Assembly: GCF_012999535.1 (NCBI RefSeq)
Contig: NZ_JABBWV010000002.1
Coordinates: 682,001 to 746,000 of the forward strand
DNA from: Microbispora sp. H11081
Lineage (GTDB): Bacteria > Actinomycetota > Actinomycetes > Streptosporangiales > Streptosporangiaceae
Direction of reading: 5' to 3'
DNA: 64,000 nt
The translations under genes were made by a program, and so were the position numbers. A model generated the notes under the pieces. It saw only the letters and a list, made by a program, of their open reading frames with translations, ran no database searches and had not been told where the DNA came from. Each line of letters opens with the position of its first letter. Position 1 is the first letter of the stretch. Of the stretch, positions 50,722 through 60,110 are shown piece by piece.

Positions 50722-51549
50722 CTATCGGGGCGGCAGGACCGCGGCGCCGACGGCGAGGCCCGCCTGCCGGATCGACCGCACCAGGGCGTGCTCGCGGCCC
50801 ACCGGTCCGTGCGCGAGCACGGCGTAGCCCTCCCACCGCGCCCCGGCCATCACGCCCACGTCGGCCCGAGTGCCGGCGTCGGTGCCGGTCTTGTTCGCCA
50901 CCCACACCCCCGCGGCGTACGGCAGGGCCACCGGCGGGTCGCGGTCCTCGGGCTCGTGCGGGAGCAGCGCGGGCACCAGCGCGCGGTCGGTGTTGTGCGC
51001 CATCCAGCCGAGCAGCAGCCGCTGCCACGGCTCGCGTCCGTGCGCCAGCGACCGCATGAGCCCGGCCAGCTCGCGCGCCGTCCCGGTGGCGAAGGCCGGC
51101 GGATGCACCGGGAGCCTGGGCTCGCGGATCCTGTCGTGGATCCGCGTCCTGGCCAGCCCGAGCGCGGCGGCGGCCGCGTCCACGCGGCCGAGGCCGAGCC
51201 GCCGCAGCAGCGCGTTCGTCGCGGTGTTGTCGCTGACGGAGGCGGTGAGCAGCGCGAGGTCGCCGGCCGTCCAGACCCGGGCCGACAGGCCGGTGAGCAG
51301 GCCCGACCCGCCCGCGTAGTCCTCCTCCAGCAGCGTGACCTGCTCGCCCGGGTCCACGACGCCCGCCGCCACGTCCTGGGCGAGCGCCGCGAGCAGCAGC
51401 ACCTTGCCGGTGCTGGCCAGCGGCAGCACCACGTCCTCGTTCAGGGCGAGCAGGCCGGGGACGCAGACGGCCAGCGTGCCAGGACAGCCGGCCGCCGCCT
51501 CAGCCAGCCGCGCCGCCCCCGGCACGCCGCCGGCGTCCTTCCCGCTCAT
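50722..51549 (-). CDS. class A beta-lactamase-fold serine hydrolase without signal peptide
   Basis: A 275-residue penicilloyl-serine-transferase-fold protein with the three catalytic motifs: SxxK as LASTGK (Ser46, Lys49), SDN in TASVSDNTATN, and KTG in VANKTGTD. Unlike secreted beta-lactamases the N-terminus MSGKDAGGVPGAARLAEAA is not hydrophobic, so it should stay in the cytoplasm. ATG at 51549 with AAAGGGG upstream is chosen; GTG at 51567 is in frame. It closes the ABC-importer/D-aminoacylase operon, so it may act on imported D-amino-acid peptides or muropeptides. Confidence 0.8.
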   Translation of the reverse strand: MSGKDAGGVPGAARLAEAAAGCPGTLAVCVPGLLALNEDVVLPLASTGKVLLLAALAQDVAAGVVDPGEQVTLLEEDYAGGSGLLTGLSARVWTAGDLALLTASVSDNTATNALLRRLGLGRVDAAAAALGLARTRIHDRIREPRLPVHPPAFATGTARELAGLMRSLAHGREPWQRLLLGWMAHNTDRALVPALLPHEPEDRDPPVALPYAAGVWVANKTGTDAGTRADVGVMAGARWEGYAVLAHGPVGREHALVRSIRQAGLAVGAAVLPPR

Positions 51550-51563
51550 CACGTCATCCCCTT

Positions 51564-53201
51564 TCACAGAGCCAGCACCGTACCCGGGCGCGCGCCGGTC
51601 TCCCCGCCGTCGCGCACCACCACCCGGCCGCCCGCGACGACCACGTCGATCCCGGTGGGCGGCACCAGCGGCTCGGTGAACGTCGCCAGGTCGGTCACCG
51701 TCGCGGGGTCGAAGACCACCAGGTCGGCGTGCGCGCCGTCGCGGACCACCCCGCGCCCGGTCAGCCCGAAGCGCGCCGCGGCCATCCCGGTCATCTTGTG
51801 CACCGCCTCCTCCAGCCTGAGCAGCCCCAGCTCCCGGACGTAACGGCCGAGCACCCGGGGGAACGTCCCGGCCCAGCGCGGGTGCGGACGCCCGCCCGGT
51901 TTCGGCACGCCGTCGGAGCCGATCATCGTGTACGGCGCGGCCAGCACCCGCCGCACGTCCTCCTCGACCATCGAGTGGCTGATGATCGTCACCTCGCCCG
52001 CCTCGGCCACCAGCAGATCGGCGGCCACGTCGAGAGGGTCGGCGCCCGCCGAGGCCGCGAGGTCGGCGATGGTCCTGCCCTCGGCCTGAGGATGGCGGGG
52101 CGCGCAGGCGACCGAGATCCGATCCCAGCCGCCGTTGCCGACCGTGTTCTCCCAGCCGGGCACGCCCTCCGCGATGGCGCGGCGCATCCTGTCCCGCTCG
52201 GCGGGCCGGCCGAGCCGCGCCGTGAGCGCCACCAGGCCGCCGTCGTTCGCCCAGGGCGGCAGCATGGCGGCCAGCGCCGTGCTGCCCGCGGTGTAGGGGT
52301 AGACGTCACAGGTGACGTCCATCCCCTCGGCCCGCAGCGCCGCGATGCGCGGCAGGGTGCGCTCGGTGCGTCCCCAGGCGTACCGGCCCGCGGTCTTGTG
52401 GTGCGAGACGTGCAGCGCCGCGCCGCTGCGCCGGGAGATCTCGATCGCCTCCTCCAGCGCCTCCTCCACGCGCGACATCTCGTCCCGCAGGTGGGTGACG
52501 TACGGCTTGCCGTGCCGGGCGGCCACCGCGGCCAGCGCGACGACCTCGTCGGTCCCGGCGTACGAGCCGGGGGTGTAGATGAGGCCGGTGGACAGCCCGG
52601 CCGCGCCCTGCGACAGGGAGGCGTCGAGCAGCGCGCACATCGCGCGCAGCTCGTCGGGCCGGGCGGGCCGGTCGACCGGGCCGAGCACGCCCGCCCTGAG
52701 CGTGCCGTGGCCGACCAGCGAGGCCAGGTGGTTGGCCCGGGGCACCCGCGCGTGCGCGGCGGCGAAACCCGCGAAGTCGGCGTACATGCCGACGTCGCCG
52801 CCGAAGGTGATCCGCGCCTCGGCGCGCATGGCCGGCAGCCGCTCCGGCAGGGCCGGGAAGAGGCCGGACCCGCAGTTGCCGCAGATCTCGGTGGTGACGC
52901 CCTGCAGCACCGACGCCCGCACCAGCGCCCTGCCCGAGCCGCCGCCCGAGCCGTCGCCGCGGCCGTCGCCGGGCGGGCCGAGCAGCGCGACGCCGTCGGA
53001 GTGCGTGTGCACGTCGACGAAGCCGGGGGAGACGACGCGCCCGCGCGCGTCGATCACCTCCGCCGCACCGGTACGCGGGGCCTCGCCGGGGGCCAGCACG
53101 GTCAGCCGCCCGGCGGTCACGCCGACATCGGCGGGCCGCCCGGGGCGGCCCGTGCCGTCGACCAGGAGGCCGCCCCGGATGAGCAGGTCGAAGCCGGTCA
53201 C
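51564..53201 (-). CDS. N-acyl-D-amino-acid deacylase (D-aminoacylase)
   Basis: Amidohydrolase-superfamily enzyme of 545 residues that frees D-amino acids from N-acyl forms. Metal ligands: VDVHTHSD (HxH), the Cys in EICGNCGSG special to D-aminoacylases, [13 protein letters not shown] and MIGSDGVP with the catalytic Asp. The C-terminal beta-domain ends [16 protein letters not shown] at 53201 overlaps the ATPase stop (GTGA). Coupling to an amino-acid importer points to scavenging of D-amino acid derivatives. Confidence 0.92.
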   Translation of the reverse strand: MTGFDLLIRGGLLVDGTGRPGRPADVGVTAGRLTVLAPGEAPRTGAAEVIDARGRVVSPGFVDVHTHSDGVALLGPPGDGRGDGSGGGSGRALVRASVLQGVTTEICGNCGSGLFPALPERLPAMRAEARITFGGDVGMYADFAGFAAAHARVPRANHLASLVGHGTLRAGVLGPVDRPARPDELRAMCALLDASLSQGAAGLSTGLIYTPGSYAGTDEVVALAAVAARHGKPYVTHLRDEMSRVEEALEEAIEISRRSGAALHVSHHKTAGRYAWGRTERTLPRIAALRAEGMDVTCDVYPYTAGSTALAAMLPPWANDGGLVALTARLGRPAERDRMRRAIAEGVPGWENTVGNGGWDRISVACAPRHPQAEGRTIADLAASAGADPLDVAADLLVAEAGEVTIISHSMVEEDVRRVLAAPYTMIGSDGVPKPGGRPHPRWAGTFPRVLGRYVRELGLLRLEEAVHKMTGMAAARFGLTGRGVVRDGAHADLVVFDPATVTDLATFTEPLVPPTGIDVVVAGGRVVVRDGGETGARPGTVLAL

Positions 53202-53968
53202 CCGACCTGCCCGAGGAAGGTGCGCAGCCGCTCGTGTCGGGGCGCGGAGAGCACCTCGCGCGGGTCGCCGCGCTCGACGATGACGCCGTCGTCCATGAAC
53301 ACGAGCTGGTCGCCGACCTCGCGTGCGAAGTTCATCTCGTGGGTGACGACCATCATGGTCATGCCGGTCGCCGCGAGGTCCCGCATGACGGCCAGCACCT
53401 CCTGCACCAGCTCGGGGTCGAGCGCGCTGGTCGGCTCGTCGAACAGCATCAGGCTGGGCCGCATGGCGAGGCTGCGGGCGATGGCCACCCGCTGCTGCTG
53501 GCCGCCGGACAGCTGGGCCGGGTAGTGATGGGCGCGGTCGGCCAGGCCGACCCGCTCCAGCAGCTCCTCCGCCTGCCGTCGTGCCTGGGCGGCGGCCGTG
53601 CCCAGCACGGTGACCGGCCCCTCCATGACGTTCTCGATCGCGGTGCGGTGCGGGAACAGGTGGAAGCGCTGGAACACCATGCCGATGCCGCGCCGCTGCC
53701 GGGACAGCTCGGCCGGGCGCAGCGCGTGCAGCCGGCCGCCGCGCTCGGCGTAGCCCATCAGCTCGCCGTTCACCCAGATCCGGCCCGAGTCGATCGTCTC
53801 CAGCCGGTTGACGCAGCGCAGCAGGGTCGACTTGCCCGACCCCGACGGGCCGACGACGCACACCACCTCGCCGGCGGGGACGTCGAGGTCGATGCCCTTG
53901 AGCACCTCCAGCGCGCCGAACCGCTTGCGGACCGCGCGGACGCGCACCATCGGCTGGTCGCCGCTCAT
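53198..53968 (-). CDS. polar amino-acid ABC importer, ATP-binding protein
   Basis: GlnQ-like ATPase of 256 residues. Walker [15 protein letters not shown]-loop [15 protein letters not shown], signature [17 protein letters not shown], Walker [15 protein letters not shown] and switch [12 protein letters not shown]. The FxxFxLFPHxT region is diagnostic for polar amino-acid uptake ATPases. ATG at 53968 overlaps the permease stop (ATGA). Confidence 0.95.
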   Translation of the reverse strand: MSGDQPMVRVRAVRKRFGALEVLKGIDLDVPAGEVVCVVGPSGSGKSTLLRCVNRLETIDSGRIWVNGELMGYAERGGRLHALRPAELSRQRRGIGMVFQRFHLFPHRTAIENVMEGPVTVLGTAAAQARRQAEELLERVGLADRAHHYPAQLSGGQQQRVAIARSLAMRPSLMLFDEPTSALDPELVQEVLAVMRDLAATGMTMMVVTHEMNFAREVGDQLVFMDDGVIVERGDPREVLSAPRHERLRTFLGQVG

Positions 53969-54873
53969 GACGGCTCCTTCCGCAGCGGCCGCAGGTTGCG
54001 GCGGACCCGGGAGGACAGCCGCACGTGGCCGCGCTCGTACCGCTTCTCCACGAAGTGCTGGCCGACGCTCGCGATCGTGGTGAGCACCAGGTACCAGACC
54101 GAGGCGACCACGAGCATCGCGATCACCTCGAAGTTGCCGAGGTAGATGCGCTGCGCCACGGTCAGCAGCTCGGCCCCGGCGATCACCGAGACCATCGACG
54201 TGGTCTTCAGCATCGAGATGAACTGGTTTCCGGTCGGCGGAATGATCACCCGCATGGCCTGCGGCAGCACCACGCGGCGCAGCACCTGCCGGTGCGACAT
54301 GCCGAGCGACTCTGCCGCCTCCCGCTGGCCGGGGTCGACCGAGCGGATGCCCGCGCGGACGATCTCCGCCATGTACGCGCCCTCGTTGATGGCCAGGCCG
54401 AGCAGCGCCGCGGTGAACGGCGTGATCACCTCGTTGGCCTGCCATTCGATCAGCTTGGGCCCGCCGAACGGGACGCCGATCCCGAAGGAGGGGAAGACCA
54501 GCCCGATGTTGAACCAGAAGATGAGCTGCACCAGCAGCGGCGTGCCGCGGAAGAACCACGTGTAGAGGGCGGAGGTGCCGCGCAGCACGGGGTTGTCCGA
54601 CAGCTGCATGACGGCGGCGAGCACCCCGAGGCCCAGGCCGATGGCCATGGACAGCACGGTGAGCTGGATCGTGACCCACAGACCGCCGAGGATCCTGCCG
54701 TCGGCGATGTGGGCGACGATGACGTCCCAGTGGAGGTTCTCGTTGACGATGACCGTGTAGGCGAGCCAGGCCAGGAAGAGGACGGCGGCGGCCGCGCCGA
54801 GCCACCGGCCGGGCCGCAAGGGCCGCACGGCCTCGACCGGCAGCTCGACGGCGGCCGTCCGCTCCCGGGTCAC
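53965..54873 (-). CDS. polar amino-acid ABC importer, permease
   Basis: HisM/GlnP-type permease of 302 residues with five to six membrane helices; the first lies at [20 protein letters not shown]. The EAA loop coupling it to the ATPase is [37 protein letters not shown] and [19 protein letters not shown] are family segments. GTG at 54873 overlaps the binding-protein stop (GTGA). Confidence 0.94.
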   Translation of the reverse strand: MTRERTAAVELPVEAVRPLRPGRWLGAAAAVLFLAWLAYTVIVNENLHWDVIVAHIADGRILGGLWVTIQLTVLSMAIGLGLGVLAAVMQLSDNPVLRGTSALYTWFFRGTPLLVQLIFWFNIGLVFPSFGIGVPFGGPKLIEWQANEVITPFTAALLGLAINEGAYMAEIVRAGIRSVDPGQREAAESLGMSHRQVLRRVVLPQAMRVIIPPTGNQFISMLKTTSMVSVIAGAELLTVAQRIYLGNFEVIAMLVVASVWYLVLTTIASVGQHFVEKRYERGHVRLSSRVRRNLRPLRKEPS

Positions 54874-55754
54874 TTCCACGGCTGGGTGTTGACCAGCACA
54901 CCGTCGACGGCGTTGGCCGTCACGCCGTACTTGTCGAGGACGGACTTGTAGCCGCCGTCGGCCTGTAGCTCCTCCATCGCCTTGGCGACCGCGTCGCGCA
55001 GGGCCGTCTTGCGCTTGTCGATGGCGATGCCCCAGGGCCCGGCGTCGTACTGCTCGGGCAGCACGTCGTACTTTCCGGTGTCCTTGGCGTACATGACCGC
55101 GACGGGGTAGTCCACGATGGTGGCGACCGCGCGCCCGGAGTCGATCGAGAGCAGGCCGGTGGGCGCGTCCTCGCTCTGCATGATCGTTATCTTCGTGGCG
55201 CACTTCTCGTTCTGCTTCTCGCCGATGGCGAGGTTGGAGCTGCCCTTGGCCAGCACCACCGTGCGGCCGCACAGGTCTTCGAGGTTCTTGATGCCGTCCG
55301 GGTTGCCCTTCTTCACCATGATGGCGCCGCCCGCGTTGAAGTAGTCGACGAAGTCGACCGCCGCGCGCCGCTCCTCGGTGTCGCTCATCGAGGACATCAC
55401 GATGTCCCAGCGCCCGCCCTGGAGGCCGGGGATGAGCCCGTCGAAGGCCGCGTTGGTGATGGAGAACTTCAGCCCGAGCTTGGCCGCGATGGCCGCGCCG
55501 AGATCGGGGTCGACACCGGTCAGTTCCTGGGTGCCCTCCTTGTACATCTCCATAGGGGGGTAGCCCTCCGACGTGGCCACCCGCAGCGTGCCCGTCTTGC
55601 GAACGTCCTCGGGGACCAGGTCCTTGGCGGCCTTGCCCGTCGTCGTCGCCGCGTCCTCGCCCGCCGCGGTCCCGGACGACGAACGCCCGCAGCCGCCGGC
55701 GAGCGCCGACACCATCAGCGCGCCAACTATGGCCACATAAAGGCGCTTTGTCAT
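54870..55754 (-). CDS. ABC importer substrate-binding lipoprotein
   Basis: Family 3 extracellular solute-binding protein of 294 residues, anchored through a lipobox-like ALAGGC with Cys22. The mature domain shows [53 protein letters not shown] and [18 protein letters not shown], as in amino-acid binding proteins. It is the first gene of the operon with AGGAGG ahead of ATG at 55754. Ligand identity, L- or D-amino acid derivative, is inferred from the neighbours. Confidence 0.93.
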   Translation of the reverse strand: MTKRLYVAIVGALMVSALAGGCGRSSSGTAAGEDAATTTGKAAKDLVPEDVRKTGTLRVATSEGYPPMEMYKEGTQELTGVDPDLGAAIAAKLGLKFSITNAAFDGLIPGLQGGRWDIVMSSMSDTEERRAAVDFVDYFNAGGAIMVKKGNPDGIKNLEDLCGRTVVLAKGSSNLAIGEKQNEKCATKITIMQSEDAPTGLLSIDSGRAVATIVDYPVAVMYAKDTGKYDVLPEQYDAGPWGIAIDKRKTALRDAVAKAMEELQADGGYKSVLDKYGVTANAVDGVLVNTQPWK

Positions 55755-55837
55755 GGAACCTCCTGTTTTGCGAACGATTGAGCTTATGCTGGCGACAGGA
55801 GGTAACGCCCGTAACACTCGTGAACGCTTGCGGGCCT

Positions 55838-55860
55838 GAGCATCGAAGTTTTCGATGCTC
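55838..55860. promoter_or_regulatory. perfect 10-bp inverted repeat upstream of the importer operon
   Basis: GAGCATCGAA-GTT-TTCGATGCTC lies 84 nt before the binding-protein start. It contains ATC-N9-GAT, a LysR-type core. There is no T-run on either side, so an operator for the LysR regulator at 49.8 kb is favoured, but it could also terminate the upstream pentapeptide gene. Confidence 0.55.
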
Positions 55861-55905
55861 GCCGGCCGGTGGCGCCGCGGCAGCCCGCACGGAGCGCCTG
55901 TCCGG

Positions 55906-57444
55906 TCAGCCTCCGGCCCCGTGTGCCCAGCCCTCGGTTCCGTGCGCCGGGCGGGAGGCGGACGCCGCCGGCCGTACGACCGCGACCCGGGCACGCTGAA
56001 CGCCGTGCTTGCCCGAGGGCCGCGCCATGGCCGACCAGCACGCCGCGCCCACGGCGAGAGCCGCCACCAGCGTGGCCCATCCGAGGGCCCGGCCCGCGCG
56101 GAGGCCGTACCCGCAGGCGAGCCAGTACAGCGACAGCAGCAGTCTCGCCCCGCGGCGCGCGCTGCCCAGCCGCCGCATCTCCATCGCGCCGAACGCGAAG
56201 TCCGCGGCCACCCGCGCGTCGTCGACACCCGGCCGCAGCCGCTCGTACACGGCCGCCAGGCGCGCGGGGTCCGGAGCGGGCGCGGCGGCCTGGCCGCCCG
56301 TCTCGCGCGGCCAGCCCCGCCACAGGTGCTCGTCGGCGATTACCCTGCGGCGGCCCCACCACCGCACGGGCGGCCAGCCCAGGCGCAGCCGCAGGCCGCC
56401 CGGCGGCGCGGCGAACAGGCATTCCCGCAGGCGCAGGCCCTCCGGGCGGCGCAGCCCGCCGAGGCCGCATCCGCGCAGGTCGGCGCCGACCAGGGTGAGC
56501 GCGGCGGCGTCGAGACCGTCGAGCGAGGTCACCTCCAAGCGGCCGGCGCGGCGGGCAACGGCGGATGGCCCGCCGAGCGTCGCGTCCCGCAGGTCGAGCT
56601 CGGCGTCGGACAGTCGTGCGGTCAGCCGCCCCAGCACGGCCGCCGAGCGCAGCACCACCCGGCACCCGCCGGTGTCGAGGTGCACCGGCGCGTGGGCCCG
56701 CACGCCCGCCAGCGAGAGCCGCCGCCCGATCCGCATCGGGCCGAGGTAGGCCGCCCCGTCGAACCGGACGCCCCGGAAGTCGGCGCCCGCCACGCACCCG
56801 GAGCCGCGGAAGGATACGGCCCGGTGGAAGCGGGCGTCGCGGAAGCAGGCGTCCCCATGGAAGACGGCCGCGTCGAACGCGGCGAACCCGTGGAACCGCG
56901 CGCCCTGGAACGACGCCGCCCCCGCCCTCCCTGGCAGGGACCCGCCGAACAGCGCGCCCCCGAACAGGGCGTCGCCGCGCACCGCGACCCGGTCGAACGC
57001 GGCGTGGCCGCACACCCGCGCGTCGTGCAGGGACAGCTCGCGCAGGAACCGCGCCTCCCGCAGGGAGACGTTGCGCAGGAAACGGGCTCCGTAGAACGAG
57101 GCGAGACGCTCGAACCCCGCGTGGTCGAAGGTCGCGTCACCTGCGAAGACGACCTCGGCGAAACGGGCCGGTCCCGTGAAGACCGCGCGGTCGAACCTGG
57201 CCCGGCCGAGACGGCGCTCCACCCCGTCGAGAACCCGCGTGAGCAGGTCCTCGGGCAGGACGGTGCCGCGCAGGTCGAGGGACTGCCCCGGGGTCAGGCG
57301 CCGCAGGAAGGCGGCCGACTCGGCCGGCGTGAGGTGCCCCAGGCATCTGCCGTACGGCTCCTGGGCGACGCCCAGGCACTCGGGCACGGCGTCGCACGTG
57401 CTCCAGACCACGTCGAGCGGAACCATCCGCGACCGGGGTGTCAT
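55906..57444 (-). CDS. pentapeptide-repeat membrane protein
   Basis: A 512-residue protein whose residues about 80-320 are A(D/R)F-type pentapeptide repeats forming a right-handed beta-helix (for example ARFDRAVFTGPARFAEVVF and ARFHGFAAFDAAVFHGDACF). A linker with RLAAVYERLRPGVDDARVAADFAFGAMEMRR, a charged motif common in such proteins, leads to one or two C-terminal membrane helices (ALGWATLVAALAVGAACW). Function unknown; repeats are also found in gyrase-protecting proteins but those lack membrane spans. Confidence 0.85.
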   Translation of the reverse strand: MTPRSRMVPLDVVWSTCDAVPECLGVAQEPYGRCLGHLTPAESAAFLRRLTPGQSLDLRGTVLPEDLLTRVLDGVERRLGRARFDRAVFTGPARFAEVVFAGDATFDHAGFERLASFYGARFLRNVSLREARFLRELSLHDARVCGHAAFDRVAVRGDALFGGALFGGSLPGRAGAASFQGARFHGFAAFDAAVFHGDACFRDARFHRAVSFRGSGCVAGADFRGVRFDGAAYLGPMRIGRRLSLAGVRAHAPVHLDTGGCRVVLRSAAVLGRLTARLSDAELDLRDATLGGPSAVARRAGRLEVTSLDGLDAAALTLVGADLRGCGLGGLRRPEGLRLRECLFAAPPGGLRLRLGWPPVRWWGRRRVIADEHLWRGWPRETGGQAAAPAPDPARLAAVYERLRPGVDDARVAADFAFGAMEMRRLGSARRGARLLLSLYWLACGYGLRAGRALGWATLVAALAVGAACWSAMARPSGKHGVQRARVAVVRPAASASRPAHGTEGWAHGAGG

Positions 57445-57577
57445 GGCATCGTCATACCCGATGTCCCGCCTCGGGGCGTTAAAGCGTGATGGACAGGTAA
57501 CAGTGTGTATCGGTCGCGGCCGTACCGGGGCTCGTCACCGGCCGTTTGCCCTGACCGCGCAGGGGTAACCGACGTGC

Positions 57578-58441
57578 ATGTCTGAGCAGCAGAACTCCAC
57601 ACCGCCACCGCAGACGCAGCGGTATCCCGGCCGGACGGGCGAGATGACGCCCGAGCCCAGGGACGAGATGCGCGACTACACCGGACGCGACCTGCTGGCC
57701 GGCAAGCGCGCCCTCGTCACCGGAGGCGACTCCGGCATCGGCCGGGCCGTGGCCGTGGCGTTCGCCAAGGAGGGGGCGGACGTCGCGATCGCCTACCTGA
57801 GCGAGCACGAGGACGCCGAGCACACCAGGAAGCTGGTGGAGCAGGAGGGCCGCCGCTGCGTGCTCATCCCGGGCGACCTCGCCGATCCCCGCCACTGCGA
57901 GGACGTCGTCGAGAGGACGGTCCGCGAACTCGGCGGGATCGACGTGCTGGTGAACAACGTGGCCACCCAGACGCCCGTGCGGTCGCTGGAGGAACTCCCT
58001 GACGAACAGTGGGAACGGACCTTCGCCGTCAACATCCACAGCTACTTCCGCGTGACGAAGGCGGCGCTGCGGCACATGCCCGAGGGCGGCTCGATCGTGA
58101 ACACCTCGTCGATCAACGGCCTGCGCGGCAACAAGCAACTGATCGACTACTCCGCGACCAAGGGCGCGATCAACGCGTTCACCTACGCGATGGCCCAGGT
58201 GCTGGTCGAGCGCGGGATCAGGATCAACGCCGTGGCTCCCGGCCCGGTCTGGACGCCGCTCATCCCGGCCACCTTCCCGGAGGAGAAAGTGGAGAAGTTC
58301 GGTGAGCAGGTGCCGATGGGCCGGCCGGCCGACCCGGACGAGATCGCTCCCTCGTACGTGTTCTTCGCCGCCAACCGGCTGTCGTCGTACTACACGGGGG
58401 AGGTCCTCGCCCCGATCGGCGGTGAGACGCTGCCGGGGTGA
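57578..58441 (+). CDS. short-chain dehydrogenase (YhdF/YgiW-like glucose dehydrogenase type)
   Basis: A 287-residue SDR with an N-terminal extension RYPGRTGEMTPEPRDEMRDY typical of stress-associated SDRs that bind NAD(P). Cofactor motif VTGGDSGIGRAVAVAFAKEG, VNNVATQ, catalytic Ser in IVNTSSINGL, YSATKGA with Tyr and Lys, and PGPVWTPLIP. ATG at 57578. Substrate unknown; a perfect terminator follows. Confidence 0.9.
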   Translation: MSEQQNSTPPPQTQRYPGRTGEMTPEPRDEMRDYTGRDLLAGKRALVTGGDSGIGRAVAVAFAKEGADVAIAYLSEHEDAEHTRKLVEQEGRRCVLIPGDLADPRHCEDVVERTVRELGGIDVLVNNVATQTPVRSLEELPDEQWERTFAVNIHSYFRVTKAALRHMPEGGSIVNTSSINGLRGNKQLIDYSATKGAINAFTYAMAQVLVERGIRINAVAPGPVWTPLIPATFPEEKVEKFGEQVPMGRPADPDEIAPSYVFFAANRLSSYYTGEVLAPIGGETLPG

Positions 58442-58454
58442 CGGCCCGAGCCGG

Positions 58455-58495
58455 CCGGAGGGGCCGCCCGGGTCTTGCCCGGGCGGCCCCTCCGG
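58455..58495. terminator. 18-bp perfect hairpin between convergent genes
   Basis: CCGGAGGGGCCGCCCGGG (58455-58472) is exactly complementary to 58478-58495 around a 5-nt TCTTG loop, 13 nt after the SDR stop and 30 nt before the convergent membrane-protein stop. Confidence 0.9.
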
Positions 58496-58524
58496 TTCGG
58501 GTCCATGCGTGGTCGTGGCCCGGG

Positions 58525-59061
58525 TCAGCGCGCCGCGGGGTGGCGCAGGTAGCGGGCCTGGGTGAGCTCGGCCTCGCCGGAGTCCGGCCGCCGCCGCAGC
58601 ACCCGCGCGGCCAGCACGGCGCCCGTGGCGCAGCCCGCGGCCAGCGCCGCCGCCGCGGCGAACGCCGCGCCCGTGCGGGTGGTCGGGGGCTCCGGCCGTA
58701 CGGCACGGGCCCGCCAGGCGCGCAGCCACATCGCCTGGGCCGCCGCGTCGAGAAGATAGACGGGCCGGATGCGGCCGGTGGGCACGTACACCAGGTCGAC
58801 GGCGAGCAGCGTCGCCGCCGTGGACACGCCGAGACGGCGCGCGTGGCCGGCGCCGCCGGGAGCGGACGCGGCGCGGACCTGCGTCCAGCCGATTCCGACG
58901 AGCAGTCCGGCGACGGTGCGTTCCAGCCACCGGTCGGTCTTCGCGCCGAACACCTTCTCGAAACTCTGCAGATGCAACAGCGGCCACAGACCGCTCGCCA
59001 TCGTGAAAAGCCCGTGGGCGCGGGCCAAGGCCGTCGCGCCCCTGTCGTCCTGGGTCGTCAT
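58525..59061 (-). CDS. small polytopic membrane protein of unknown function
   Basis: A 178-residue protein with about four hydrophobic segments (near 40-62, 75-92, 100-118 and 130-150). The start ARAHGLFTMASGLWPLLHLQSFEKVFGAKTDRW is a recognisable actinobacterial pattern, but I know no function. ATG at 59061. It is divergent from the tiny membrane protein gene at 59158. Confidence 0.65.
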   Translation of the reverse strand: MTTQDDRGATALARAHGLFTMASGLWPLLHLQSFEKVFGAKTDRWLERTVAGLLVGIGWTQVRAASAPGGAGHARRLGVSTAATLLAVDLVYVPTGRIRPVYLLDAAAQAMWLRAWRARAVRPEPPTTRTGAAFAAAAALAAGCATGAVLAARVLRRRPDSGEAELTQARYLRHPAAR

Positions 59062-59157
59062 AGGCCGACGATGCCCGGCCACAAAACGGACAAACCGCAC
59101 TCGGTTTGTGCTGTGGGCCGTGGGTAGGCGCACATGAAGCAGCGCTGGGAGGACGTC

Positions 59158-59277
59158 ATGCCGGGGAATTTCAAGGTTCGGCCGATGGGGGGAGCGGCGG
59201 GCTGTCTCGTGATGATCGCCATCTCGATCGTCGTATCGCTCCTGCTCACGCTCCTGGCGAACGCCTTGATCCGCTGA
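59158..59277 (+). CDS. 39-residue single-pass membrane protein
   Basis: Short frame MPGNFKVRPMGGAAGCLVMI... with one strong transmembrane segment (about residues 15-36, IAISIVVSLLLTLLANAL). ATG at 59158 follows GGGAGGACGTC, a good ribosome site; an ATG at 59134 is in frame but less well placed. Similar tiny proteins occur in other actinomycetes as far as I recall. Function unknown. Confidence 0.65.
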   Translation: MPGNFKVRPMGGAAGCLVMIAISIVVSLLLTLLANALIR

Positions 59278-59401
59278 CACGGGGACGCGTCCCCCGGTGA
59301 TCCGGGTGGTAAGGGTATTGCCGGAAACTGTATTCCGGTTGGCATAATTCGGGTGTCGCACCCCTAATCGCGATGCGCCGCGGATAATGCGATTTCGTCC
59401 G

Positions 59402-59429
59402 ATGACAAATGAAACAATCCGCCTATATG
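59402..59429 (+). promoter_or_regulatory. candidate promoter of the GPP34 gene, possibly leaderless
   Basis: ATGACA (59402-59407) and TATATG (59424-59429) are separated by 16 nt in an A/T-rich stretch. The GTG start at 59440 lies about ten nt beyond the -10 box and has no Shine-Dalgarno, so transcription could begin at or very near the start codon. An inverted repeat CCGGAA-N6-TTCCGG is upstream at 59321-59338. Confidence 0.5.
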
Positions 59430-59439
59430 ATCGCCGACC

Positions 59440-60081
59440 GTGGCTGAAAGCGATCTTTCGAGCCCGTCTCTTGTCGATGATCTGTACTTTGTCCTGCACG
59501 ACAATGTGACGGGTCATCCGTTGCTCCATCCCCGGCTCACAGGGCTGACGCTGGCCGGTGCGATCCTCGCCGAGCTGATGCTCGCCGAGCGTGTCGCGCT
59601 CGACTTCGCCTCGAACCCCGAGCGCCTCCACGCGACGGTCCACGAGACCACCGGGGACCCGCTGACCCGCACGGTGCTCGCGCACATCATCGCCGAGCCG
59701 CATCACCCGGTCGGCACGTGGCTGCTCTTCTTCGCCCGGACGATCCACGCCGACGTCGCCGCCCGGATGATCGCGGCGAACCTGTTGAAGCCCCCGGTGC
59801 GGCACCTGCTGAAGCAGCAGCCCGCGGCCCCGGCGGACATGAACACGGCCGCGTGGCCGCTCGCCCGGCTGAACCTCGCCGTGCAGCGGCGCAAGCCGCC
59901 GGTGATCGGGGACTGCGTCCTCCTGGCGCTGCTGGCCGCGGCCGGCAGCGCGCAGCGGATCCTGTCCGAGCACGATGCCCGGTTCGTGACCGCCGCCACC
60001 GCGCTGCTCCCCGTGCCCGTGCAGCGGGTCGTCGCCCAGACCAAGGCCGCCGTCGGCGAGGCTGTCATCAGCCGCCGGTGA
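59440..60081 (+). CDS. GPP34 (GOLPH3/Vps74-fold) family protein
   Basis: A 213-residue alpha-helical protein of the GPP34 family. Conserved elements are LVDDLYFVLHD near the start, LTGLTLAGAILAELMLAERV, VGTWLLFFART and the late VIGDCVLLALLAAAG. In eukaryotes the fold binds phosphoinositides at the Golgi; its role in actinobacteria is not established to my knowledge. Start is GTG at 59440. The APC permease gene follows after 29 nt. Confidence 0.85.
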   Translation: MAESDLSSPSLVDDLYFVLHDNVTGHPLLHPRLTGLTLAGAILAELMLAERVALDFASNPERLHATVHETTGDPLTRTVLAHIIAEPHHPVGTWLLFFARTIHADVAARMIAANLLKPPVRHLLKQQPAAPADMNTAAWPLARLNLAVQRRKPPVIGDCVLLALLAAAGSAQRILSEHDARFVTAATALLPVPVQRVVAQTKAAVGEAVISRR

Positions 60082-60110
60082 CCTCCCACCCCCCTCACAC
60101 GGAGTTCCAG

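Noticed and set aside
56000-57100. Pentapeptide-repeat protein as a Qnr/MfpA-type quinolone-resistance protein
   Set aside because: It is over twice the length, has interrupted repeats and C-terminal membrane helices, unlike the compact soluble DNA mimics.
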